Source: Euptelea pleiosperma (taxonomy: Eukaryota; Streptophyta; Magnoliopsida; Ranunculales; Eupteleaceae). From it: a stretch of 64,000 nucleotides of DNA. Each line of letters starts with the position of its first letter. The stretch's first letter is position 1. The translations under genes and the position numbers were made by a program. Positions 11,961 to 23,015 of this stretch are shown piece by piece. Below the pieces are notes generated by a model. The model ran no database searches, was not told the origin of the DNA, and was given only the letters and a program-made list of their open reading frames with translations. The stretch is from NCBI GenBank assembly GCA_035048495.1, contig CM068553.1:19655190-19719189 (forward strand), given 5' to 3'.

Positions 11961-12570
11961 GATAAGGTGCAAAATTTCTCTGCCTTAATAGTGAATATGT
12001 GTAAACAAGAAAAGCTCTTTGCACCACAAGGAGGACCCATAATCCTCGCACAGGTCACCATTATTATTAAAGCTCATAATGATTTTCTTCTGATCAACAA
12101 TTATATAAAGCTTGGAATGATGTCTATGCAACAGATTGAAAATGCATATGAAAATGTTAGTGGACCTTATGGAGTAGCTGGAAAATCAAATATCCAGTGG
12201 TGTGCGAAAAGGCCGAGTCCCTCAATGTTGATGTCCCATGGATTACGTGCCAACAGAATGATTTGCCCCACATCCAATGGTATGTATTTTTGCTTCAAAG
12301 TTGTCTCTTTTAACATGTAAATAACAATATCATTTTTTTAAGTATTGATGGCATCTAATAGTAAAAAACCAATGGGTTCTATTTTTTTTTGTTTTTTCGT
12401 AGAAACATTAGTGTTCTATTTACAATCTGAAATCTTGTAAGTCCTTTGGTTTGTGACTTATTTAAACAGCTCAACACATGCAATGTGTTGTATTGTGATT
12501 CTTTCAAGCCAAACAATCCAAAGACTCCCAAGACGTGGGCTGAAAACTAGGCTGGCTGTTGGTTCTTCTT
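11961..12570 (+). pseudogene. Beta-galactosidase (GH35) exon fragments
   Basis: Plant GH35 enzymes remove terminal beta-galactose from cell-wall polymers. Three exons are visible with GT-AG introns: 11961-12053 (MCKQEKLFAPQGGPIILAQ), 12135-12279 (IENAYENVSGPYG, then VPWITCQQND after a frameshift near 12208), and 12470-~12570 (LYCDSFKPNNPKTPKTW). The acid/base glutamate expected in the IENEYG motif is alanine here. A stop (TAG, 12548) replaces the tryptophan that should follow AEN. Only the central catalytic-domain part is present, with no start, signal peptide or C-terminal domains. Family assignment is strong; the gene is clearly dead. Confidence 0.88.
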
Positions 12571-13010
12571 TTAACATTCATTTTCTTCCAAGTTAGAAGA
12601 GGCTTAAACTTCCTCATGCATCAAATTGGGCCTTGACTTTAGGCTCAAAAGATAGCTTATGAGTGGCTGCCAATGGGTCATGCCATTGTCCAAGCAATTG
12701 TTATAGTCCAGATAGAGGATTTCTTAATGACTTGTTGTGCTTCCACTTGTTACACATTTTTTTGAAGAATTAATTGCTATGTCATTCGTGATTGGATTTG
12801 TCATTACATCATTTTATTCCTCTTTTCTTCGGCCTGCTAAATGAGGATTAATGCAAAATGTCACGAAGACTTCTCAAATCAGAATAGTTCATTATTGAGA
12901 AGGAGATGGCTCATTGCTGGTTTTGTGAACCATTTTTACTAGCTAGCATCTTACTTCACTACAACAATTTATACTTAATATGGCATTAATTATACTTACT
13001 AGGCTTAATC
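12571..13010. other. Spacer between two gene fragments
   Basis: I see no further beta-galactosidase or MATE exon and no repeat from elsewhere in the window. Confidence 0.4.
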
Positions 13011-13921
13011 ATGATTTTGGCATGCGGTATTGGGGCTATACATATAGCAACAAAGAAGAAGTGGCAAGTTATGCAGCAACCATGATGCCAGTGCTCGCAA
13101 TCTCCAACTTCTTGGATGTAATCCAATCTCTGCTTTTAGGTTTGTGCTACTTTTTATGAGTATAAAAGTATCAACATCAGTAGCTTTAACACAAAAAATC
13201 TTGTTAATCACAACCAATTGGTTTTGCAATTGGAGTTCAAACTTTATACTTCTCTCTTTTCTAATCAACATTGTTGTGTCGGTTCTATTGAAGCAAATGG
13301 GTTTGAGCTTGCTTTAGCCATTTACGATGCTAACTCTTTCAAGTAGAGACTGAATCATTATAAATCTATCTCTGCATAGGACAATTATTGCATCAAATTT
13401 ATCCTTGAGTAACTAATCAGTGAATATCTCTTAACTAACATTTAGGCAAAGCTATAGGATGTGGTTGGCAGAAGAATGGTGCTTTTGTCAATCTTGGAGC
13501 TTATTACCTTATGGGCATTCCTTTAGCTATTTTACTAGCTTTTGTCCTTCATATTGGAGAAAATGTGAGCATTCTTATTTCTCTTTTTCCTTTTTCTACA
13601 TTATGTTCTTATATACAATTTGTTGATGTGGAGGAGCTGATATTCACACCTTGTTCTCTACTGAAATGTGGTAAACAAGGACTTTGGATGGGGCTTGTAT
13701 GTGCACTATTTGTGCAAGTGCTATCTCTTCTATTTAACTTTACACACTAATTGGGAGCAAGAAGTAAGGCATTCTTTCATCTTTAGTTCAATCCTACATT
13801 TTTAGTGTTCTTCAGTTATATCTAATCCCACCCCATTTTTTTAATGATATCTAATGTTTAGGTGAAAAAGGCTAGGGATGGAGTCTATGAGTCCACCATC
13901 CCCACAGATATGGCATCATGA
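13011..13921 (+). pseudogene. MATE/DTX transporter, 3' exons only
   Basis: MATE (DETOXIFICATION) proteins are 12-helix antiporters exporting metabolites. Four 3' exons are seen. The first runs about 13023-13139 (WGYTYSNKEEV, MMPVLAISNFLD). The second is 13446-13564 (GCGWQKNGAFVNLGAYYLMG, then a hydrophobic helix). The third is 13670-13763 (GKQGLWMGLVCALFVQ, then TNWEQE in another frame). The last is 13862-13921 (VKKARDGVYES, stop TGA). The phase join between exons 1 and 2 rebuilds a glycine codon. Damage: a one-base shift near 13746 creates a TAA, and the acceptor before exon 3 reads GT instead of AG. The 5' two-thirds of the gene is missing. Confidence 0.88.
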
Positions 13922-14580
13922 AGCTGACTTGTTACTATATTTTTCAAAGAAAAATATTCATGAAAAATATAGCAAAGATAGTTGAGACTTGAGATTAGAT
14001 CTATGGCATAGATTTTGGAGTTTTGACATGAAGTCAGAATACTTGTTGCTTAATTTCATAGGGTAGTTCAAAACTCTTCCTTTTGTCGTCTTTACAGCTG
14101 GATATTGGGAGCATTAAGGACCCAAGGTCTATTATTTCAGTTTGTTTAGATGACAAAAATGATGTAGATACAAACAATTGTAATTTCTTTTGTTGTTATT
14201 GTAGGTCGGGGTCCACCTAACCCAATCTTACCCAAAAAAACACATCATGTTGCATCACCAGGTCTGATATAGGGAGTTTATTTGCAAGTCATGAGAGAAA
14301 ATACAGATTGCAGCTAGTACCTAAATAGTTTTCTATAACAAACACATTAAAGCACATCAACTACAACACCATCAAGATCATCAATGCCCCACCACCACCA
14401 CAACAACAACAAACAATATCAAGATGGACATCATCATTTAAATAAACAACACCAATTGATGAGATCATTCACTTCCTACCAAGTTTTCAATTTACATGAT
14501 TTTAGGTTGTTCAAACATGATGTTACTTCAATGTGCTTTTTAAAGGCCTATTTTGTTGTAGTCCTCGTTCTTTTACGCCA
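13922..14580. other. No gene seen; CAA/CAC-rich stretch
   Basis: AT-rich sequence after the MATE stop. A CACCACCACAACAACAAC-like stretch at 14389-14412 is low complexity. Confidence 0.4.
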
Positions 14581-14682
14581 TTGAAGAGATGGTATTACTA
14601 TTGTACAATACTCCTTGAAGAGATGGTATTATTATTGTACAATACTCCTTGAAGAGATGGTATTACTATTGTACAATAGTTG
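14581..14682. repeat. Three 34-bp tandem repeats
   Basis: Units start at 14581, 14615 and 14649, each with TTGAAGAGATGGTATTA and TTGTACAATA, differing by one or two bases. Such near identity suggests a recent slippage event. Confidence 0.9.
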
Positions 14683-15393
14683 TATGTTAGTTACTGCATG
14701 TTAAGTAGGGATATTGATCCATATAAGTATGATGAGATTTTTTAAGGCATTTGCTCTTTTCAAATCCTTTAACCTAATTGCAGATCTAAATTTGTAACCT
14801 TTGTTTTATTTGCAAGTCTAGAGTTGTCCATTCAAATACGATCTCTCCCAAAGAACAACCAAATTTTAGTTCTTCATTCAAAGATCGACACATCTAGGAA
14901 GAGGCATTTAATAAGAACCCTAGAGATACATATGTGATTCTAGAAATTTATGAAAGACTTTGTAGGCACCTATAAATTGCAGCCTTTTTTTATATGGAAA
15001 AATAAAAAAGCTTAAGAATCATGCTTCTTTTATGCCATGTGGTAGAGTATTATTTATCTCAAAATTGCCACATGGTGAGATGCTGAGGTGGCAAAATTTG
15101 TATGTCTCTTTAGGGTTGCCACTTCAGCTTCTATGTTTTGACGGAATCACACGACTCCAGTGAAGGGGTTTGAATGTTGCCCTAGAAAACATGTTCTTTG
15201 TCCATATTACATTTAGAGATCAACTTTAAGCCACAATACTTGTTCCAAAGTGTTGCATTTGACTAGATTTCATTGGAAGCAATGTTATCGTACTTCCTCA
15301 GGCATAGTGAAATTTAGACTTGGCTAAATTAGGTTTAGATTATGACTTGGCGATATGTAATGCTGATTTTCTATTGTGTGAAACAATGTGCAC
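14683..15393. other. No feature recognised
   Basis: AT-rich unique-looking sequence with no convincing exon or mobile-element end. Confidence 0.4.
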
Positions 15394-16176
15394 TAGAACT
15401 AGGGTTTTTCCGCGTCGTTGGATTCGAAAACCCTAGAATCAACACATTTGTAATAGATCCGAGATTTAATCCTGCGAAACATGGGAGATTTGTATAAGGA
15501 TTCGTGTCGGATGTCGATCCGCACTCAAGGTAAGTTGCGCAAACAAGAACATAAAATGACAGCTTTTTGCCACTGAATTTGCTAAAAAGAAAGGATGGAA
15601 GGATGAGAATGGTGATTAAGGGATCGGATTAAAAACATGCCTTTAGATTATAAGAGAACCATCAACATTAATGAGTGAATGAAGAAATCTAACAATGCCA
15701 AAACTCAATGCTTTTATAAAAAATAACTGTCAATTACAATGCTCGAAATCTTGAGCTAATTAAATAAACTACTAATTTAACTAAAAAGCATGATAAAAGA
15801 TAGTCAAGAAAGCATAATAAAACTAGAGAGAGAAATGGGTGGAGAAGAGAAGGGTTAACCAAGGGTTGAGATGCTCACATGGTCCGGTGGGAATGGGTTG
15901 CATTCTGATGACCGGTGAACTGTGTTGCATGATCAGCAAAGAACTCGTTGGAGATGGCGGCTGGGTTTGAAAACGTAAAGATATGATGGTGGCTTAGGCG
16001 GTATGGATTGGTGATGGTGGTGACGATCCAGCCAAGGGGTATGAGCCTAACGGTTTCATCCTCCCTCCTCCTCTTCTTCTTCCTCTTCTACTTTCTTTTT
16101 CTCTCCTTTTTTTTTCGTTTTGAGAGAGGGAAGGGAGAGTTGTTAAGGTGCAACCACCGTTTGAGTTTATTCTTGG

Positions 16177-16202
16177 CCTGAGTTGTAGGTTTGCAACTCC
16201 GG
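16177..16202. repeat. Degenerate CCGGAGTTGCAG palindrome
   Basis: CCTGAGTTGTAG faces TTGCAACTCCGG. The left arm carries changes, unlike the other eight copies. Confidence 0.6.
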
Positions 16203-16783
16203 CTAGGATGGGTGGTGCGGTTTTTCCTTCCCTACCCTCCTCTTCTCCTCTTCTTTTCTTTTTCTGGTTTTATTTCTTTTTTCTCGTCTTTTCTTTTGTG
16301 AAGACGGCTTGAGTTCGAAAAGAGGATAGTGAAGAGAATGGGGAGGATGGTGATGGAAGTGCAAGTTTCGGCAAAAAAGGTGGGGGGGCTTGCTGCTGCA
16401 CAAGTGTGTGGTTTTGCTGGCCTTGCTGGCTTGAGAAGATGGGTTAGGAGGAGGCGCACCTGCTAGTTGCAGGTGCGTGCTCTGGTCGTGATGCAGACAG
16501 AGATGGAGGCAGCAGCTTGAGTGAAGACGGTGGTGGTAACTCGGTTGCAAACCTTCAACTCGTAAGCACAGTGGAGAAGATGAAGGGGATGATGGCTGAA
16601 GATCAATGGAATGAGGGGGAGAGAGGGATGTGAATGGATCGGTCTTTCCCTTGAGAAGAAGAGATGACAGCATGAAAAAATGGGTTGGAGCATGGGAACG
16701 TTAGAGAACTTCCTCTCTTTTGGGAGTGACAGCTGAAGTTCTTGGGGAGGGGGAGAGAAGAGATTGAGAAGAGGATGTGGGTT

Positions 16784-16788
16784 ATAAA
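16784..16788. repeat. Target-site duplication ATAAA (left)
   Basis: ATAAA here and at 20426-20430 flanks the element that starts TGTCACGCTCC and ends GTATTACA. Confidence 0.8.
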
Positions 16789-17739
16789 TGTCACGCTCCA
16801 AATTCGGATACCCAGATACGACCCGAAAATCCGTGGATCGACCCGTACCCGAACCCAGAGGTGATCCATGAATGTCCCCTAGTGGTCCAATTAGGTCAAT
16901 TAGACTACTAAGGTTCATTCAAAAACCCACTAAGTAAAAAAAAGAGTCTAGATATAGGAAACAAATAATTCAAATAATTCATAATTCAAATAATTCAATC
17001 AATCAATTAAATATGGAGAGATGGAAGTGAGAACATGCTCTCAATCAAAGGCTTACATGCCCGTGAAAATAAATAACCAATGTTTAGAACAATCAAAATC
17101 AAGTCTTCTAAAGTGTGGGATCGACTCCCAAATCCTAGCCGATCTCCTCGAATGCGTCAGAGTCTTTTGCCTCAAAATCATCTCACGTACTCGACTCCTC
17201 AAAATCTGAAAATGGTATCGGTGTAGCACCGTGAGCCGAGGCCCAGTAATACAACAATGTGCATGGTATGATATCATACTATACAAGTTTTTTAATCAAG
17301 GTATGCATCTCAATCGTATAATAAGGATAACATGAATATGATGATGAATGCAAGTGAGTACGGGACGCAAATGCAACTAGTACCCATAACCACATAGGGT
17401 CTCCATCTCCTTCCCACACTGGGAGTGGTCTCATCGACCCATCTGCAGGATATAATAACGTCTGGGGCCTTTCACCCTAGGGTACCGAACCCTGATTAAT
17501 TGATAAAACCAATATAAACGTATATAATATACTTCAACCCCGTTCCCTTATGCACCCCTTATATGAAATGACGTGATAATCATGGTATGACAACAAGATA
17601 TACTAGGGTTACATGACATAAGCACACATGTATTTAACATTTAAATAAAAATATAAAATGAACCAATGATCATTAAGAGTAATAATATGGGAACGAATTA
17701 GGGTTAACCATGAATAACATGTAACAATCACCGAAGGTC

Positions 17740-18190
17740 ACGATCAACACGGATGAATAATATAAGTGAAAATCACGAGACAATCCAACACACCATGGCC
17801 GAACCCTATGAGGGATCCATGACACAAGGTCGAACCCTAAAGAGGGATCCAAGACACTTGGCCGAACCCTATGAGGGATCCAAGACACATGGGTGGGATC
17901 CCCATGCATACAAGTATAGGTCGAACCATCTAGGTATAATAGTCAATAAGACATGACCAAATATCACAATCAACATCGATGAATAATATAAGTGAAAATC
18001 GCAAGAGAATCCAACACGTCATGGCCGAACTCTATGAGGGATCCATGACACAAGGTCAAACCCTAAAGAGGGATCCAAGACACTTGGCCGAACCCTATGA
18101 GAGATCCAAGACACATGGGTGGGATCCCCATGCATACAGGTATAGGTCAAACCATCTAGGGTTTAGTCAAATAACAAGGTTAAAACCTTA
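17740..18190. repeat. Two 226-bp tandem repeats
   Basis: The unit contains ATGAATAATATAAGTGAAAA and several GAACCCTATGAGGGATCC motifs. Starts are offset by 226 bp (for example 17753 and 17979). Within each unit an AACCCTA..AGGGATCC submotif is repeated about three times. Confidence 0.85.
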
Positions 18191-18239
18191 ATAGTTAATA
18201 ATCATGACCGAACCACGAACAATTAATAGGTTTTTTACA

Positions 18240-19130
18240 AAAAAAATGTACTGCATTATAAAAATCATAACTAAATAAATATAAATTAGAAAAATATAAA
18301 CTCAATGGATTTAAAAACTAGATTCATAGATAGGAAAAATAAATAGAAACATATTCAGATTCAAAATATAGGTCAAAACTCTTAATTAATTGGGCCGGAC
18401 AGAATCTAGGATACAGAAAAGTCCCACACATTATAAAAGTTATAACTAAATAAATAATTATTAGAAAAATATAAACTCAATTAATTTGAAAACTAAATTC
18501 ATATAAGTATCTATGAAAAATAATTAAAAAAATATTTAGATTAAAAATATAGATCGAAATCCCAAGTGAATTAGACCGTATAAAATCTAAAATTTTGAGT
18601 TTTATAAAAAAGTCCAACACGTTTAAAAAATCATAACTTAATCAATACAAATTAGAAAAATACAAACTCAAAGGTTCTAGAAACTAAATTGATAGAGGTA
18701 TCTGTGAAAAATAATTAGAAAAATATTTAAGTTAAAAATATAGATCAAAATCTCAAGTGAATTGGACCATGTAAAATTTGAAATTCTGGATTTTTTGGTA
18801 AAGTCCAACAACTTAGAAAAATCATAACTTAATCAATACAAATCAGAAAAATACAAACTCAAAGGTTCTAGAAACTAGATTTATAGAGGTATCCATGAAA
18901 AATAATTATAAAAATATTTAGGTTAAAAATATGGATCGAAATCCCAAGTGAAGTGGACCGTATAAAATCTAAAATTCTGGGTTATTTTGTAAAGTCCAAC
19001 AACTTAGAAAAATCATAACTTAATCAATACAAATCAGAAAAATACAAACTAAACGGTTTTGGAAAATAGATTCAAAGAGGTATTTAGAAAAAATAATTAT
19101 AAAAATATTTAAATTATAAAAAAATAAAAT
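18240..19130. repeat. Five ~174-192-bp AT-rich tandem repeats
   Basis: Each unit contains a sequence like AATCATAACTTAATCAATAC followed by AGAAAAATACAAACTCAA. Units begin near 18263, 18437, 18629, 18820 and 19010. The first two have drifted most. Confidence 0.85.
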
Positions 19131-20614
19131 AAAAATGATAAAGGACATAATCATCCGTTATAGGTACAAAATAGACCATGGCCCAACCCATCATGGTGGC
19201 CCAAAATAAAGATCAACCCAATAAGAATAAAATAAATATTGTTGAAATTAATTTATAATGAGTATCAACCATTATCTAATGAAAGAGAAATAAAATCTTG
19301 AAGAAAAACAAGTATAGGATGGATCAAGCACACTTACCTCAAGGTTTCTTGAACTTTAATGAAAATCAAAAGTTTCTTCAAATTTAAAAGTCACTGGATC
19401 GTCCTCTCCTCGGAATATATTCTTCAAATCGGAGTCCCCGTCAATTCTCCCTTCTTGCTCGAGTGCGATCGGTGCCCGGATGAAGGTTTAATGGAGCTTT
19501 CTCTATTCTTCAATGGAGTTGAGTTTGTGAAAGCTTCTAAAGCTTTAGGGTTTTCATAAATAAGTTTAGGGAAGGATTAGGATTTCTATTTTGTTGAAAT
19601 TCGTAACTAGCAAAAGGATGACTTTTTCAACCCTCAAAAACTTATATTTTACATTATTAATGGGTTAAAAATGGGCCCAAGGCCCATATACATCAATAGG
19701 CTTCATTTAAGAATATTATTAAGCCCAAAAGACTTCTAGATCGGTCATACGGCCCCGCCCAACAATCATAACACAAATAATTACAAATTAATTCAATCAA
19801 ACTATATTATATAATTTAAAAGTCCATACAATAAGGTATTGACACATGTCACACACACAAATCATAAAAACGTTCAAAACCCTAGAAAAGTGTCAAATGA
19901 CATTGGAATGACCCGAAAGTGATTCGCGGGTCCCACACTCCTATTAAATAAATAGAATATAATTAAATATTATTTTTTTGAAAATATGAGAATGGTAGGA
20001 AAGTTTAAAAATTATAAAAATACTATTTTTGTCAAAATCTCCTAAAATCTTCGACTAGAGTTTTTATGTCTCAAGAAAGGTTCCAAATTTCTCGGGTAAG
20101 CTGGAAATGATAAAATAGGAATATTTTTGGTATCTCGGGCCCACAAAATATTTTTTTTTATAAAAGTTCTAGAATGTTAGTTGGGGAAAGAAAAAGTCCC
20201 CTACAAGGTATAGTTCAATATTTTTAACAAGAATTTAGCCATAAAGAGCAAGTTTCAAAAATAGCAACTTTTTTCAAAGTTGTCAGAATGAAATCAAATT
20301 AAACATACATACTCAAGCATTATATGAAACTATAAAAATAATAATAGAAGTCTGAAAAAAGTTTAAATTTTCATTATTAGGTGAATGTACCATAATACCC
20401 TAGAACGAAAGTTCAGGGTATTACAATAAAGATTAAGGTTTCTTCTCCCCTTTAAAATGTGCTCACAATAGAATGTGAGATATCTCCCCCCAATTCTTTC
20501 CCCTAATAGGAACGGCTACCCAAAATCCTTTTGAAAACCCATTATTTTAAAAAATTTTCCTTTTGTTATATATATATTTTAAATTTCACAATTCTCAAAA
20601 ATGTTTTGAAAGGA

Positions 20615-20690
20615 TTTCACTATTTATGGAATGTTTTCCCAAAATAATTGGTTTTCACTATTTATGGAATGTTTTCCCAAAATAATTTAT
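20615..20690. repeat. 38-bp direct duplication
   Basis: TTTCACTATTTATGGAATG with its downstream bases occurs at 20615 and 20653. Confidence 0.85.
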
Positions 20691-21152
20691 CACCCTTTTG
20701 AAAATAAAATTTCCATTTATGATCATTCGTCTAAGGATTCCAACCCTTCGATTTATTTCCAAATAATGCTCTCTCACCTGTCACATGCCATGTTGCCTAA
20801 TTGAGAATTCTGAGCAAAGCTATTGCTATGGGCCCAGAGTGTATTGGCCATGGGCCAAATAGTGGGCCAATAGATTAGTGGATCAATGGGCCAGAAGATA
20901 GGCAAGCTTAATGGGCCAAAGAGATGGTCGAATTTATCATCGGATGGATGAGACCAGCACAGATAGATGGTGATGATCGGGCAATGGATGATTGGACTGG
21001 CTATCAAACGGTGATGATCGGCTAAGGTAGGCCGTAGGATAGTGGTCTCCGAAGGAGAGAGGGTCGGACGGTTGAGATTTGAGAGTGGAAAGAGAGTGAG
21101 GTTTAGAGAGAGGAGAGAGAAATTATTACAAAAATAAAGAGAAAATACTAGC

Positions 21153-21220
21153 AGAGGGTCTTGAACCCTGATCTTTGACTTGGTCTTCTGCATGCTTCAC
21201 CAACTGAGCAAGTTCTCATC
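21153..21220 (-). other. tRNA-like block of family A (best preserved)
   Basis: On the minus strand TTGCTCAGTTGG (21211-21200) fits a tRNA A-box and continues TGAAGC, as in a D-arm. GGTTCAAGACC (21167-21157) fits the B-box consensus RGTTCRANNCC, and the AGGG/CCCT stem closes a 7-base TTCAAGA loop. Spacing between boxes is 32 bases, normal for a tRNA. No acceptor stem or convincing anticodon arm is seen, so this is a tRNA-derived or tRNA-mimic block rather than a tRNA gene. Confidence 0.6.
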
Positions 21221-21679
21221 TTGTGTTGGTTGATAAGCTTTAATCTCCTTAGTCTCTTCCTTGAGGGATTGTCTGTCTTGGTCGTCTCTCGACTCTTTCG
21301 CCTCTTTGGTTCTCCCATCATTTGGCCTGTAATTTCTTCTCCTAGCCCACTGGCTCTTGAGCTTTGATCATAGGTTCTGGAAGTTAATTGTGGGCCCGCA
21401 TTCCATCAAAATTGTCCGATTAGTGCTCCTACGATAGAAAAATTACGTAATGAGACTTATACAAAATGGCTTTGCATGTAGGTCAAATAAATGCTTATGA
21501 ATGCATGCGAATATACCATTTTGATCAGAAAAGTATGTTCTACGCAATAAAAGAAACTCTTACGTAGAAAAGTAGATAAATAGAGCATTTTAACATAGGA
21601 GAGTGTGAAAACGCTTAGAAGATAACAGTGGAAAATACGCACTTTGAAGTGAATATCAGTAGTTCATTGGTCATCTAAT

Positions 21680-22357
21680 TTGGCTACAAGGGAATTATTT
21701 CCCATGTATCATTTGCTAGGTCTAATTTTCTCCTCCAACTTGGTCCCTAAGGCGGGACATCGGAGTGAAATTGGACCCTATATCCAGTATCTTCTGTATT
21801 GTGTCTCTCAAGTCACGAAAATTTGTGGTCCATCAGTAATTTTTCATCTCATGGTTGAGAATTTGGCGATTGAGAATTGCAAGCGGTCTTTTCCTTTTTG
21901 TATTTTAGTTTCAAAAATTCGGAGTCATTACAAAGTTCATATTTTAGACTCTAATGAAACTATGCATCCTATCTCACCTATCAATCAAGCTACTTTTAGC
22001 AAGATGTTGGTTAGTGAATCATCTATGTCTGCTCCTGTTTCTGCTTCTACTTTGAGTTCTGGATCCCGTTGTTCCTCTGTATCTGCATCTATTGCAGGTC
22101 TCTCATCTAAGTTGGACAATCTTTGTGCGTCGATTGACAAATTTTCTCGACGTCGGTAACGTATGACTTCATTCCTTAGGTCTCAGCATCTTGACTATCC
22201 AGAGCCCTCACCTAAGGAGATGATTGTGCCTTCAGCAGCTGGCGATGATGAAGAAGAAGATGAAAACGAAGATGAAGATGAGGACGAAGATGAAGAAGGA
22301 GATGATGCAGATGACGATGATGGTGATGACGATGACGATGAGGATGATTATGACTAG
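21680..22357 (+). pseudogene. Retroelement 3' ORF (plant-transposon-protein-like) with acidic tail
   Basis: One frame of about 226 codons broken only by TAA at 22157. The N-terminal part has GLIFSSNLVPKAGHRSEIG and YIQYLLYCVSQ, a pattern I associate with the 'putative plant transposon protein' domain found in plant LTR elements. The middle is Ser-rich, and the last ~40 residues are almost all Asp/Glu. It lies just upstream of the polypurine tract, where copia-type elements normally have no gene after RNase H. Function unknown; the domain call is from memory of the family and moderate only. Confidence 0.5.
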
Positions 22358-23003
22358 AGCACGCTTTGCTTTTTCTCTCTTTATAAATCAGTAGTACATG
22401 TTGTGTTGATGTATTATTTAATACTATTGGTATGTACTATTTGATACTGATGTACTTTGAGTACTTTGTGTAGATGTTGGATATTGGTCACTATGTTGAC
22501 TGGTTTATGTTATGTTATATTTTGGTGTAATTTGGTATGATTTTTTTTTCCTGTATAATTGATTAGCATTGTCTTATATTCTTTTTCATCACAGGTTGGA
22601 GTTCTTCCCTTTGTCAATGTATGATAAAAAGAGGGAGAAATCGATTATAATGTGGATTACATTGATAATAACACTTGTTGTTTTTACTATCTTATTGAAC
22701 TGCTTGTCATAAAATATCTGTGATTCTTATTTAGTTCTATTTGACTAAATGTACTGAGAAGACATTTTTGGTATGTTTTTAACTAATATACTAATGAGAA
22801 GCTATTGTCAAAGATTTTTTTTGTTAAGTGGTTTATTTTGTAACAACCGGTTGTTTGCAATAAGTGTGGTACCAATCACGATACTAATCGCGAGCTAAAC
22901 ATTGCCTTCTTGTACTTAGGGGGAGCATTTTTTTGATTTGTTTTGTAATGGACAAAAAATGTAATATAATTGGGTAAGTATTTGTTTTTGTCCTGGCATT
23001 GAC
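22358..23003 (+). other. Non-coding 3' internal region of family C
   Basis: T-rich sequence with two GGGGGAG runs (near 22920 and 23007) before the LTR. No ORF. Typical of the 3' untranslated internal part of a copia-type element. Confidence 0.5.
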
Positions 23004-23015
23004 AAAGGGGGAGAT
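23004..23015 (+). promoter_or_regulatory. Polypurine tract, family C
   Basis: AAAGGGGGAGAT lies directly before the LTR start TGAAAAGTC. It primes plus-strand DNA synthesis. Confidence 0.75.

Larger units (their letters stand above)
16789..20425. mobile_element. 3.6-kb TG...CA element, TSD ATAAA (solo LTR or non-autonomous)
   Basis: Starts TGTCACGCTCC and ends GGGTATTACA, flanked by ATAAA on both sides. TGTCACG...TATTACA ends are common for plant LTRs. No coding region, primer site or internal pair of LTRs is visible, so it is a long solo LTR or a large non-coding derivative. Bases 17740-18190 and 18240-19130 are tandem arrays. A 38-bp duplication just outside (20615-20690) belongs to the host A copy. 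Confidence 0.8.
15394..21658 (-). mobile_element. Family A element, minus orientation, with nested 3.6-kb element
   Basis: The left end (TAGAACTAGGGTTTTTCCGC) is a diverged family 3' terminus and the right end (GAAGTGAATATCA) is the 5' terminus. The 5-bp flanks (TGCAC and GTAGT) do not match, so one end has been altered or the host DNA was rearranged. A second element (16789-20425) sits inside. The A copy includes a degenerate palindrome (16177-16202) and the most tRNA-like of all the conserved blocks (21153-21220). Confidence 0.75.

Noticed and set aside
21153..21220. A functional tRNA gene
   Set aside because: No acceptor stem, no clear anticodon arm and no terminator; only the A- and B-box halves fit.
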